A DNA stretch of 64,000 nt from Durusdinium trenchii. Its lineage: Eukaryota > Sar > Dinophyceae > Suessiales > Symbiodiniaceae. A program made the translations under genes and the position numbers. The stretch spans positions 163,800 to 227,799 of the forward strand of contig CAXAMN010022851.1 in assembly GCA_963970005.1 (NCBI GenBank), read 5' to 3'. The notes beneath the pieces are model-generated. The model searched no databases. It saw only the letters and a list, made by a program, of their open reading frames with translations, and was not told the origin of the DNA. This document shows, one piece after another, positions 21,204 to 33,100 of the stretch (positions are counted from its first letter, which is position 1; the number at the start of each line of letters is the position of its first letter).

Positions 21204-21382
21204 TCTTTGTTCTGGTGGGTTCTAATCTATCTGCGCCGGGTCACATTGGTATGGGAAGACCTGCGATGCCTTCAGTTCTTGCTAGGTTTTCAATATGGAC
21301 ATCCTGAGGGAAAATAAGTCCATCGCCCATCATCCTTGATCATCCCATCATCCACTGGTGAGTCCGGTAGCACCTCCTTCAG

Positions 21383-24300
21383 GAGCTCCGGAAGGCGCTA
21401 CAGAACGCCCAGACGCGGCTCAAGAGCCTGGAGGCCAAAGATGCCCGCCAGGCGGAGGGATCCTGAGGGCCAAATGCGGAGGTGCACTGACCACTGAGCA
21501 AGCAAAAGAATTCTTGAGGTGCCTAGCATGCCCAGCTTGCGTCAAGTTGCTCTTGAGAAGAATCTTCCAGAACGTTCTGAATATGAGTCCTTCGAACGTA
21601 CCTTGTCAGTTTCAGGCGGGATGTGCATGGCGTTGACAGCGCCCGAGATCCATCCGACACGGCCGGAACCAAAACCGACTCGCTACTCACAGCTTTCCAG
21701 GCGGATGAGATCCTTCAACTGACGCGCGAGCTGAGCACCGCCAAACAGGAGACCTTGCAATCCGATTTGGCCGTGGCGCGCTCCGAGGCCGCCCCGTGGA
21801 GTTATGAGTTGCTGGAGTGCTTGGGGTGCAGATTGGTGTAGGAATGGCCTTTTAGGGTGCTGCGGGTGTACGGTGTACAGACTGCGCAAGAGGTACAGCA
21901 CCCGCAATTCATGTCGTCCTGTTTTTTCTCCGAGAATTGTAATTCTATGCGTGATACATAACTTGGTATAAACGCAGGCCCAGCCCGCCCGCCCGCACGT
22001 CTTTATATAGCTTTAAATGCCACACGCACACACCCACCAGCACCTTTCAGAACGGTTCTCCTGTGGCCACTCTCAAACCAACAGTGGTTGTCCATGGTTT
22101 TCCATCCACCTTTCGTCCACGGGTCTGTTGACCAAAGGGCACTGCTCCAGGCCATGTCGCAAGAGATGCTGGCGCAGCTCACGGAGAAACGTCAGGAGCT
22201 GGCCGAGGAGTGACGCGCTGAGCGCCAGGGACCCGACGGAGGATTGGAGGGAAGATCAATCAGATCAGATGTACTTGCCTAATCTTGATACAATTATATA
22301 CACTAATCGAAGATCAGTCTGCTGTGAGTCCAGGCTGATGCTCCATTGCCCGCCTCTTTGCATTCACTTGCACTTGGTTTAAGTTCGCCGTCACATGATG
22401 CAAGTCCGGGGGTTTATGGGAACCAATTGTCAAGCTCAAAACATTCGCGACATGTTTCACTGCAGCTGAGGTTCAGCCTGAGGTCACATGCTAGCACCTC
22501 ACTGATAACTTTTGCATGTTGTGGGGAGTGGAATAACTTTGGCAGAGGAATCAGGATGCGAGCACGCCAGTCATAAAATCACATCTCAAAACCAAGGTTT
22601 TCCTGCAGAGGCGCAGCTGGTAGTTTAACACCTTTCCAAGGAAAGGTCTGTTCTGGGGTACTGGCTTTCTCGCTCCTGCCGCATGAAAGCGGGTTCAGAT
22701 TTGCTAGTTCGGAATCCTCCCATGCTCATGCACCTGCAACAGCGTGCACCTGGGCCAGGAACAAATCATGGCGGCATCCTTGCGAAAACAGCTTCAGGAG
22801 ACCAGACAAGCGCGAGACTTCGCAATTAGTGTTACAGTGGAATCCGTCCTTGGCATGGTACTCCAAGATGTGAAAGTCGATGCGTTTTGATAAATTGTGC
22901 GTCCTAGCTTGGGGAAAGATTTTTGGAAGTCGATGCAATGTTGCGTCCTGCTTGTGTTTAACAGGTAGACTTTTTCTCAGAAGATTACATTTCCATGCAA
23001 ATATTGCACACTAGAAATCCAATAAAACCACCAGTTACATTGTACGAAGGGCATCGCTACTAGTAACAAAGGGCATTACTACTAGTAACGAGAATCTACT
23101 ATTCACAAAGGCATTACTACTAGCAACAAGAAGCTACTAGGAACAAAGGGCACCGCTACTAGGAACAAAGGGCATTACTACTAGCCACAAGAAGCTACTG
23201 GGAACAAAGGGCCTAGTTACAAGGAACGCTACTGGGAGCAGTAGCACGGTAGCAGCAACCATGTGACTTGAGTGGCATCACTTGGTTTTGGTGTTCCTGG
23301 ATGAACCGGACCCACCCCCATTGTGAGTTGTCCGTCGCCATTTGGAGCTATTTTCTTGAGAGCCATTGAGCCTCTCTTTTGATTACAATGGAGACACCGC
23401 AGAAGAGGAAGGCATCTGAAGTTTGTGAGTCGCCTGAGAAGAAGGCATGGTTTGCATTTTTGTGGTTGACATTGCCGCTTCTGGCAACTTCAGTGGGCAT
23501 CAATATTGCCCATAGAGGTAACTTTGCGTGAGACACACCCAAGCAGACAAAATAATATGTTTTTTGTTTTGAAGCTATTGCCCTTTTTGTCGCACACAGG
23601 GTCTCCTTACTATGGGAAGTCACCAGACTTGTTGCCACACAACTCCTCACATCCTCGCAGACTTTCCAAGCCTTAGAACAAGCTTCTATGAAGCACACTT
23701 TGATCACATGCTCCTGGCAGAGTCACAAATAAGTATTTTGTCGACCTTTTTTCCAGTGGCTGCCTGGATGCTTGCCATTGGCGATGTTTATATAAGTTAG
23801 AGTCTTTCAGATTTTTTTTCGGTTTGTGCTTTCTCTGTCTGCGTAGCCTGTGTGTTTGTGTTGTTCCTTTGTTGTTGCATCTAGTTTGTGTTGTTCTTGT
23901 TTGCTCTATGTTTGTTTGCTGGTTGCTTTGCTTTTCCTGCTTCTGTCCTTTCTGCTGTTTTGTTCGTTTCCCTTGCGCTTTGTGTTTCGCATGGCTGTGC
24001 CTGGCAGGTCTTTCGATGTCGGCGACAACATCAAGCAGAACCTCCAGTGCCCTTGCTTGGTTTAGCCTCTTGGAAGCTGCTTTTGCTAGCTGTCACTTCG
24101 CTCCTTCTGCATTGCTTTAGCTGCTGCTTTTGCTGTGTGCATGTTGCAGTGTTTGCGTTTGTTTCCTCATTGCTTTTTGTTCCTTGTGTCCTTCTTTTTG
24201 TTAGGGCACGGTGCCTGTGCATTTTCTAAAAAGGAGCAAGAGAGCAGATCCCCAATGTGCAATTTTATGTCAAAGGGACTTCTTCTCAAAGGGTAAGTTA

Positions 24301-27300
24301 AGAGATATATATATATATATAGTGTGTGTGCAGTGTGATATATGATATACGGGACACGTGTTTATGTTACATATACCATGTGTTTATACCTACATACAGT
24401 TGGGTGTTGCATTGGGTCCTTTAGGGACTAGCGTTTTAGTTTTTCAGTATGCTCAGAAACTAGGTTGCTAAACCCAAGAACTCAATGCCTGGAAAGTTTG
24501 CAGAGAAGCTGCGCTTGGGTACGAGAGTGCGTTCGACAAGCTACGCCAATTGCAGATTGCCGGGTCCACAGTGCTCAAGTGTGAAAGTGAAGGGGTGCCA
24601 GATGAAGTTTTGTTTTGCCACTTGTGCGGTGCTAAGAAGCATCACTGTGCATGGCTGTACCGTGAAAACATGGGCGGCAAGCGCAGGTGGAATATTCGAT
24701 TATTCTTTTTGCCCGGGTACTGTACTCGTGCGCTGATGCCGTTGGATCAGAACGCTCATCAAAGCATGGCAGCCAGCTGGAAACAGTTCAAGCAAGATTG
24801 GTGCAAAAAGAACGAACCACTGTCCTTGATGGTGGCTTTGAGAGCCATACATGAGTTCACCAAACGCGCGCTGTCGCCTGAGATGGCGAAAGCGTCATGG
24901 AAAAGGATTGGATGTGAGTCCGGAATGCAATGGAACAGAGACATGCTATTGGTGAACAGAGCAGAGGAAGTTTTCAGCGCAAGGCGAGATGCGCCGCGGC
25001 TTGGAGATGCTGCAGAGTCTTCTGCCCTCACAGCTTTCCAGAGAGTCAGCCCAAGCAAAACCAAATGCAGCAAGCAAGGTTGCGGACAGTTCTTAGACAC
25101 CTCCATGCGCGTGTGCTGGAATTGCGCTGAGCCGAATGCAAGTTTTGATCCAGACAGCTTCGCTATCCACAAGAGAGGCTTCCGGTCTGGCTGGAAGCAG
25201 AATCCTGAAGCCAAACTCAAGAAAGTAGAGGCGAAGGATGAAAAAATTTTGGGACAAGTTACCGATTTGATGAAAGAGTTGAAAAGCAGAGTTCGCAAAC
25301 AAGAAGCCATGGAAAATCCAGCAAAGCAAGCTGGAGAAGAGAAAGACACGGCCATGCCGGCGCAAGAGAAGCAAGCTGCTTTGGGAGAAGCAGTGGAGAA
25401 AGGAGATGATGTGGAGGAAGAGGATCCTGAATGGAATTTGAATGACCCTGCAGATGTTTTGGACATGCTGGAATCCAGCTTTCCAGCGGCAGATGTCGAA
25501 AAAGCCGGCTACACATTGAACATGTTCACCAAAATCTGCGAGCATTATTTACAATTTTTGAAGCAAAAGGTGCCAAAGGCGCCGCTTGCACATTGGATCA
25601 AGAAGGATTTAGACGCAGGGATCCTAAAAAACAGGACAGAAAGGATCCAGTGGTTGCAGACCTATGGAAAGCATAGGTCTTTGCAATACATGGCCAAGCC
25701 ACCGAAAGCAGCGTAGGAAAGCTAAAAGGCAAGAAGTGTGTCCGTGCTCTGGGAGTCTATCCATGTTCACATGTTCACAGTTCACAGGGGAGACAAGGCA
25801 TTTCTCAACCACAATGCTTAAGTTTCATGTTCTAGCTCTCATACGGCGTCCCATGGTGAACCCAATCCCAAAACATACATTTTCCATCGTTTCTTGATCA
25901 TTGTTGGATCTGCGTCCACATGCTGAAATACAGTTTTCTGAGGCGTTCAAGTAAGATAAAGCGATAGAAACACACATAGTTTTATTGTTGCGTCCTGATG
26001 GTGTTTAACATGTTTTTGCATTGACTTGTTTGACTTCCTGAATGCGCGGCGTCTCATGGGGATCTGGCATGGTTTCTGGAATTGCTTTGACTTCTGCGGA
26101 CCGGTGTATCAGCTAGCTGGCCCAGCATCGGCCAGCGCCTTCATGAGATTACCGACCGGTTGGTTGGGGCATAAAGGTAATTAGTTATTTGGTTTGGTTG
26201 GATGATAGTGCTGGTGAGCATGTATGGGGTGGAACTATGGGAAGCTTCGATGATGTGGAAGCTAGAGGTTGTGGTGCGCGGAGGTTTCCTTCTCAGAAGG
26301 GAACACAGTGGTTCATGCCAATTTGGCCCACCACCCGCCACAATATTGTCCCATCGATCATGGCCCTACCATATCATAACCACATATAACCACAATGAAC
26401 TCCATAGGTGCTGCTAGAAACAAGAGTACGCTGCTCTAGTGTCAGTCAAATGCCGGAAAGTTGTTGGAAAGAGTTCCCTCACTATGCTTGTAGTTGACTT
26501 GTAGTGCCCTCGCGCAGAGGATGCCCCTGGAAACGAGGCGCGCAGATTCAACGCTCTGAGACTGCACTAAGTGCTCAAGTCCTACATGGGTTGTTTAGAA
26601 TGGAGAGGCCAGGCAGGCCCCTCCATGTCAAGAGAGAACCATCCTCTACTGGTGAGCACCTCTAAAGTTTAGGTTTCTGTTCGGTGTCATTTCATTTCCA
26701 GGACATACCATAGAAATGGTTGAGATGGAGGTTGAAAATGCAATTGCTGTAGGCCATGTGTTTTCTGGAAATTTCATTTCTGCAGCCTGATCCCGATGGT
26801 TTAGACGGAAGTACATGTACTCCCGGTTTGGCTTGGCATGTCCAATTGGTTCCAAGTGAAGTTGTGTGGAAGGAATGCCCACACCCACAATATAAACATA
26901 AATGCCTTTATACAGCACTACAACAGGTTTTCATTCTTATTGTCAGTATGCAACTGGAGGTCTCAAACAGGCGGTATTGTAGAAGAATTTGCAGTGAGAC
27001 TTGATGTAGGATGTCTTTTCCTTCCCCGCAAGACTGTTTCTATGCAGAATGGACCATCTGAAAGGCCAAATCCATTGTGAAAGGCTCGGCCAGACAGTCA
27101 GACCCTGCAAGGTGAGTTTGCTTCGGAAAGAGTTGGAGCAGCTCCGTGCCTGGGCATTCGCCCAGATCCGCCTGCTTGGCTCGTGGGTGTGACAAGCAGG
27201 AAGCATTTGGAAGCTCGTGGGTGGCACATCCATTCTCAGCAATTGGACCTGTCGGAACTGAGGCAGTTGGACTCAACAGTTGGACCTGTGGGAATTCTAA

Positions 27301-29481
27301 ATCCTATCAGGTACCTGGCGCCAAGTCAGGTCAAGGCTGTTTGTTTTTTGTATGCCAGCACCCCTTGGATCGGATGTGTTCATTGCGAGAGGATTGCAGT
27401 TATAAGGTGTAACGACACGGTATCTTATATATAGTCAATTAGTGTAGGACATGGGTAGGACCGTGTAGGACAGTACAGGTGGTGCAACATCTATGATACC
27501 GGATGTTACCCGATGATGCCCTTCACTCAGCCAATATAACCGAGTTCGGGGTTGTTGCGTGAGCGTGCTCAGGCGAGGAGAAGGCCCGAGCCGCCGCCCA
27601 GGAGGAGCTCAACAGTGATGCCTGGAAGGTGTGGGGGCTTCTGGGAGGGCCTGGGGGTTGAGTTTAGCCTAAACAAGCCAATTAGTGTGAACAGTAAGTC
27701 ATGTAGACCTATGCTGCGCACAAAAGAATGACGGTGAACGCGCAACTCCGGCGTTGAGAGAAGACGGAAGATCTTCAGGGAAAGGCAACCAGTGGAAAGT
27801 CGCAAAGCTCGATCTGGTTGATTCACTTATATATATGAAAGGGGGGCCTTACCTTCTTTAAACATCTTTAAACATAAGGCTTCAGCTACACATGACAAGG
27901 CACTGGATCTGAAGAAAGCAGTTGGGTCTGCCGTGAGATAGTTTTTCATTTTAGTTGCTTTTAGGCTTTTAGCATCGTTTCTTCCAGGCCCAGTTGGCCT
28001 TCAGATCCTGGCATTTGGGTCTCCCTCTCTCTCTCTGGGTGTTCCTCCCGCCGACTGGGCTTCTTCCTTGAACAGTGTTAGTCGCCTTTGAGAAGGCCTG
28101 GCGCTTCTTGCGCGGGCATTCGATCGCAGGCTCAGGTGGAATGCCTACGCGCAGAGCTGCAGGCGGAGCAGGTGGAGCCCAACGGGTTTGAGTGAGTCTC
28201 TTTGAAATGGCGAGTTGTACAAATGCAGGGGGCTGTTTTGAGAGAGGGGGAGGCGCACACACACACACACACATTGACAGTTTGACATGTTTATGTAGGC
28301 GCATTCTGAAACGAGACGACATGCCCACCTGGGACTGCATCGAAATCTTTGGCAAGCCCTGGGTATTTGGGGTGTTTGCCCGATGGAGCAAACACAAAGG
28401 AACAGTTGAGTTTCGGGGCCACTTCCCCGTCGACTCAGAACGGCCCTCTCCCTTTCGGGATGGTCACGGCCCTGAGTGTGAACAGCCAGTCCAGTGTGCA
28501 GGCACAGCGGGAGCTGCAACACGAATTGACCACAGCAGGCAGGGCCTGCAGAGTGGCTGGAGGAGATTCTTGTTAGTTCTGAGCTGCTACTATCGACCCA
28601 GGTCTGTCACCCATGGGGACCCTTCAAGTGACGATCTTCCCGCGCGCTCTTGATGTAACACGCGCTCGCGTGTATGTTTTAGGATGTTTTAGGCATTTCT
28701 CTATGAAGGCAATGTCACAAACATCATCAGCAGCATGTAGCTTGCTCCTAGAAGCAGCAGGTTCCAGGCTCGTGTGCACCCTGGGTGTATGCTCGTCGCT
28801 GAATGTTTGGGTGCATTGGAATGAGTGGACAGCGCCTGCTGTCCCATCAAGACAGTTGAGTGCAACAACGACGGTCCATACCGACCGCCCCCCCACCTGA
28901 AGGATCTGAAAGACTGGACCCGGTAGGTTTGAACTAGTAGCTTCTTGTTCCTAATAGCTTCTTGTTGCTACTAGTAAGGCACTTGTTCCTAGTAGCGATG
29001 CACTTGTTACTACTTGCTACTAGTCAGGACTAATAGTAGAATTCGCTTTGCAGATGTGCCAGGAAAAACTTCTTGCCCTCACTTCTTCCTTCCCAGAGGC
29101 ATAGGCGGCAAGCTGTTGGTGAAGCGAGAGATCTCCTCAGATGTGCAAAAAGTTCTCCTGAAGGCGGGTGCGAAATTGTTGCGTCACTTGTTGGGACTTC
29201 TTGTGGCAACGCAATTTAAAAGCTGAGACTTTCCGAACCTGCGCTAGCTGCTGTGAAGAACCAGCAGCGCAGTCTTTTCCAGCAATTTTGAAATTGAATC
29301 GATTTTTGATCCCCCACATCTCCAACCAAGCAGCCCTCACAATATCTCAAAGCCAGAATGCGCACACGAAAAGGTATCATCAGCCGCTATCGCTCCACCT
29401 CAGGCGGCCTTCTCAGGGACTTTAGAGGCGGCATTGCAGGAGCACCATGTCGACTTGTCGGCGGCCCTGCGCTGCCGGGAG
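21383..29481 (+). CDS. Coiled-coil protein gene, many short exons (5' part of a long gene?)
   Basis: Short GC-rich exons, nearly all after cag|G, encode heptad-like helices: 21383 to about 21456 (ELRKALQNAQTRLKSLEAKD); 21702 to about 21800 (ADEILQLTRELSTAKQETL); 22138 to about 22213 (LLQAMSQEMLAQLTEKRQEL); about 27117-27189 (LLRKELEQLRAWAFAQI); 27573-27630 (EEKARAAAQEELNSDAWK, then GT donor); 28130-28188 (AQVECLRAELQAEQVEPNGF, then GTGAGT donor); 28502 to about 28546 (AQRELQHELTTAG); and 29404-29481 (TLEAALQEHHVDLSAALRC). The DDE transposase gene at 24487-25716 lies in the 4.9-kb space between the third and fourth of these. Exons may be missing from my list. The product is a long coiled coil, perhaps continuing into the ankyrin exons to the right. 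No specific family was recognised. Confidence 0.5.
23050..23255. repeat. Minisatellite of the CTACTAGGAACAAAGGGCAT family
   Basis: About eight diverged units of 18-23 bp, each carrying (A)CTACTAG followed by (G/T/C)AACAA. It lies in the large intron-like space before the transposase gene. It is the longest of six such loci in the window. Confidence 0.85.
23388..23521 (+). CDS. Possible first exon of a small or transposon gene
   Basis: ATG at 23388 begins METPQKRKASEVCESPEKKA, then a hydrophobic stretch (WFAFLWLTLPLLATSVGI) ending at an AGAG|GTAACT donor. A following block after ACACAG at about 23600 could continue it (WEVTRLVATQLLTSSQTF) to a stop at about 23730. A basic leader plus one membrane-like helix is all that can be said. 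It could alternatively belong to the transposase gene downstream. Confidence 0.3.
23810..24240. other. Pyrimidine/T-rich stretch, probably intron
   Basis: The strand is rich in TTTGTTTG, CTTTTCC and TGCTTT words. Long open plus frames here give only C/V/F/L-rich, compositionally forced peptides. I see no coding signal apart from a possible short block at about 24007-24063. Confidence 0.5.
24305..24321. repeat. (AT)n microsatellite
   Basis: About eight AT units shortly upstream of the transposase exon. Confidence 0.85.
24487..25716 (+). CDS. DDE-superfamily transposase-derived protein (pogo/Tigger-like C-terminal half)
   Basis: One open frame of about 400 residues enters from an upstream exon; the first clear residues, VCREAALGYESAFDKL, lack an ATG. 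It contains a Cys/His cluster (LFCHLCGAKKHHC), then FLPGYCTRALMPLDQNAHQS. This matches the end of DDE_1 domains, where the last catalytic acid follows a 'P..T..L.PLD' motif. The helical MVALRAIHEFTKRAL and ASWKRIGCESG also fit, like the 'W..I...T...CW...G' of pogo/Tigger proteins. After this come a four-cysteine ribbon (CSKQGCGQFLDTSMRVCWNC), a Lys/Glu coiled coil, an acidic run (EKGDDVEEEDPEW) and a basic tail. The first two catalytic acids are not in this exon, so the gene is either spliced from exons I cannot define or 5' truncated. The long host-like tail suggests a gene family rather than a fresh pogo copy. Confidence 0.65.
   Translation, partial: AWKVCREAALGYESAFDKLRQLQIAGSTVLKCESEGVPDEVLFCHLCGAKKHHCAWLYRENMGGKRRWNIRLFFLPGYCTRALMPLDQNAHQSMAASWKQFKQDWCKKNEPLSLMVALRAIHEFTKRALSPEMAKASWKRIGCESGMQWNRDMLLVNRAEEVFSARRDAPRLGDAAESSALTAFQRVSPSKTKCSKQGCGQFLDTSMRVCWNCAEPNASFDPDSFAIHKRGFRSGWKQNPEAKLKKVEAKDEKILGQVTDLMKELKSRVRKQEAMENPAKQAGEEKDTAMPAQEKQAALGEAVEKGDDVEEEDPEWNLNDPADVLDMLESSFPAADVEKAGYTLNMFTKICEHYLQFLKQKVPKAPLAHWIKKDLDAGILKNRTERIQWLQTYGKHRSLQYMAKPPKAA
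25717..27116. other. No gene seen (intron-like)
   Basis: Short frames on both strands, with TTCACATGTTCACAGTTCACAG-type words near 25760. No block with coding composition plus splice motifs was found. Confidence 0.4.
28255..28273. repeat. (CA)n microsatellite
   Basis: About nine CA units between coiled-coil exons. Confidence 0.85.
28931..29038. repeat. Minisatellite of the CTACTAGGAACAAG family, inverted orientation
   Basis: CTTGTTCCTAGTAG and CTTGTTGCTACTAG words repeat about five times, the reverse complement of the units at 23050. Confidence 0.85.
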
Positions 29482-29490
29482 TCAGGCGGT

Positions 29491-29536
29491 GCTGGTCGCA
29501 GCTGGTCGCGCAGCTGGTCGCGCAGCTGGTCGTCAG
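29491..29536. repeat. 12-bp tandem repeat GCTGGTCGCGCA
   Basis: Four units (the first 10 bp, the last diverged) directly follow the exon ending near 29481. If read through in the same frame they give an RSWS repeat. Confidence 0.85.
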
Positions 29537-30111
29537 ACGGAGTTTTGAGCGGAGCCGGTGAGGTTTGGAGCAAAGTGACAAATAGATACAAATAACACAA
29601 GAGACGAATCATAGAACGGGGTAAAACAATCTGAGCATACGTGCTTCAACGGATTTGTCTTGGGATGATGTGCCATCATGCTTCTTTGTGGCTGTTCCTG
29701 CTGTACCAATTTTGTTTGGGATGAATGTGCTTTTCACCAGCAGAGCAGCTTGGAACCCATGTATTCTCCTGATAGTGTCAACAAGGTACGGTAATATGGT
29801 ACCAGAATACAGTCGCCAAACCCAAACATGTCCCCCTCACCAGGTGCAAAATACAAGAGCTTTCATATCACAAGACCCTTCAGCAGCCGGGACTGTCATT
29901 AGGACACCACGCGGAATGGTCGTTCCGGACCTCAGGCGGAATGGATTGCATTGGGTATGATGATGTTGCCTAGCTTAGAAGGCGACCACCCCGGTTTGCC
30001 CATGTTGCCCTCTCCTGGACCGTTTCGCGTGTAACGACCCCTCCTGGACCTGTGCCCGATGACACGTTCAGTGGTGAACGTATCCGAACGTGCGACTCCG
30101 CGCCGCGGCAG

Positions 30112-33100
30112 ATGGCTCCACCTTGCTCCATCTGGCCGCGAACTCGGAAGCTGCGCTGCGACCCTTGCTCGAGATGCTGGAGGCATTGTCGTGGGGGGAG
30201 GGATTTCGTGGTATTTCGCCCAGGGAGGCCAGAACAGGGGGTGCCGCAGGTGCATAGAAACGAGCGGTTTTCCTCAAAGTAAACTTCTCCGCGCACGCAG
30301 AACTTTGGATTATTTTATTGGACATGTTGTCGTCTGTTGGTGCAAAAGAATGTGCTTTGTTTTGTGACGGCCTAGCTTCAGGTTGACCTATGCCCCTTCG
30401 TCGCGTAATCTCATGTGCTAATTCTTGACCCACCGCCTCACCCAAAATCAGAACCCAGCAGGGGACACTGCAGTAACGACTGTCGTCTGTATGTTGAAGC
30501 GCCAGAAGTGGAACAAAGCGTCCCACTTCCTGTTATTTCGATCCTAATCTTCTCCACAGCGGTCGCAGGCGGTGAGCCGGCAGCAGCACTTCGAGTGGCT
30601 CGGAGGAACGACGTTGAATGGCTCGGAGGAACGGCGTTGAACGAGGAAGCCAACGAACCCGAGCATGGCATGGGGCTCATTGCTAGAAATGTGGAGGGCA
30701 TCAACTTCAACGGCGGCGTCTTTTGGAGTCTGAGCAAGCCATTGAGGCGTTGTTTTATTTAAGAAGTTTTAATAGTGTGGGAGAGTTACCAATGTGGACC
30801 CACCGGCTTGATGCGAGGATCCTCTCAGGGTGCGCCCATCCCAAGAAAACATCCCGAGAAATGGCAGCAAGAAACCGTTTCGGTTTTGTATGAAGATGAT
30901 GTTCAAACATGTACATTTTCATAAAGCGCACTTCATGTCACGCATGCAAAAAAAACGTCAAATGCGCCACAAAAAGGATGCTGATTAGAGATTCATGCGT
31001 GATAACACCCCACGTGGATCCTCAAAAGACATCCAGACTGCTTTCGTCGTTTTGCCTCTATCGCGCCAATGGTTTCAGGGTTTTATGTTCGCTTTCAATG
31101 TTTGCCGGATTTGAGATCCGAAGGCATGCATTGCAGATGGAGCTCCTTCAGCATGAGCCGCTTGCCCAGGGGAGATGTGTTTGGATTCAGCTTGGGGAGA
31201 AGTGCTTCTGGGTCGGCGAGACGCGGAAGTGGAACCGGTGGGAACTCGAAGCTGGACCCGTCGGACCTCAGCGAGGTGGGTGGTGCGAGAGTCCGGGGGT
31301 GTAAACATTAATGTGCAGGTTCGAACGTCTCCTACTCTCGCCATACTGTAGTTGAAGGACAAAACCCCACCTCAAGTTCCAGTTGTTCTGCTTTTTTCTA
31401 GGCAAGAACTACTTATCAGGACAGGGCTTGCAAACTTGCAAGCCACCAATCATACACCAAGACAAGCAGCACATGTGGATACATGTCTCCATGGCTGATT
31501 TTCCCCTGATCTTCCAGGCTGATGTCCTCCTTGAACTGCCCCGGGCCCAAGCGGCGGACTCCCTTGCATCTCCACTGCCTCTCGGAGAGTGCCACGGTGA
31601 AATCGCTCGCGCAGCTGCTGGAGCTGCAAGCGGATCCCTCGCTACAGGACGGTGCGACAAGGGATCCGGGCGGAAACGGCCCGAAAAGGCTCAGAGCAGT
31701 CAGAAAACCTCACGGCTGGTGGTTTAATTACAGGGTTCCCCATGCTTGAATGGGCTGCTGCAGGTTGATGCCATATCTAGACAAACACCAACCTCCAGGC
31801 AATCAAGGAATAAATGCCATGCCGGGGATCAAGCAGATCACCTGTGGAGCAAGGGAGGGCTCTTCGAGTGCTTTCTCTGCAAGCCAACCCAGCTCAGGAC
31901 CACAGGATTCTTTGTTCTCCCCTTCTACCCCGGACTCGCAATGACAAACTGCATCAAACTGCACTGGCTGTTGCATGGAGATTTATCTGCCTGGTCCTTC
32001 CCACGACTTTCTGGAATGGTCGGACAAAGGTTCGACAAATCATCATCAGTTGTTTCAGATCGGGAACCCTCTAAGTGGAGGCATGAAACAGTCCGGCCAA
32101 ACTTGTATAAATTGCTGGGCCTTTGAGGCCACAATCACGTTGGTCGATGGTCAATGAAGAGCGGATGGACATGGAATGTTCACTGCATCTCATAGTCGCT
32201 GATAGAATCAAATGCTGCAGAGGGGCTGCAGAGTGTGTTCAGGGAAAGAATCCTGCAAACATATATTCTTTGGGGGGACCTCACAAAAGTATAATTCTTC
32301 CGCTGCATGGGAGGATGCCGCGGGTGCTACAGCCTTTCTGGAGTGCGCCAGCAGGGGCCGGTGTGACTCGGCTGCGCCAGGGTCAAACGTGGAAGATCCC
32401 CAAGTCATACTCCCAGACATTGAGGGATGTGGTTGGCACTATTCGTCTCCTGCCCTGCGCCTATTTTCAGGCGAGTTCATGCTCCTTCTCCTTCGTGCTT
32501 CAGGCGGTGATTTTTTTGGGGGGGCGAGTTCGCCGCATCGGTTCTTTCCTCGCCGCATCGGCCGGTGGCATCGAATGAATAGCAGGTCTGGAAAAAAAGG
32601 TGCTTATGCCGCAAAGCAGTCGTTCCTTTTTTGGCCTGGAACCCGTTTTTCGCCCATTGTGACAGTTGGTCCTACCGGTCATGGGGAGAGCTGCCTGAAT
32701 ACAACCATAGACTATGGCCCAACTAGACTTATGAGATCTATGAGTACGATTTGTACGATCAACTATATATATAGGTATGTCTTGCTACATTTAACGGTCC
32801 TGATTTCTTTCGTTCACGGTGATGGCTTGTGGGCGTGTTGCGGCATCGGTTGTGCTGCAGGAGGCCTCGGTCTCACAGCCTCTCGGTGGGACGGTGTGGG
32901 GCGCAGACGGGGCACCCGAACTGGCGAACTGAAATGTCACAGATGCCACCGTCCAAAGCCCTTGTCGGTGTGGTGCGAGTTTGGTGCAACAAAGGTCAAG
33001 AGACTCCAGGTTTCAGGCAGGCAAGAAATGGTATGCAATGCTGGCCTGGTGACCTTTGTATAAGTATGGTGGAGTGCAGAAGCGCATGCATCCACTGGTG

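Noticed and set aside
23824-24229. Overlapping plus frames rich in C, V, F and L
   Set aside because: The T/C-rich composition forces such peptides; this looks like intron sequence.
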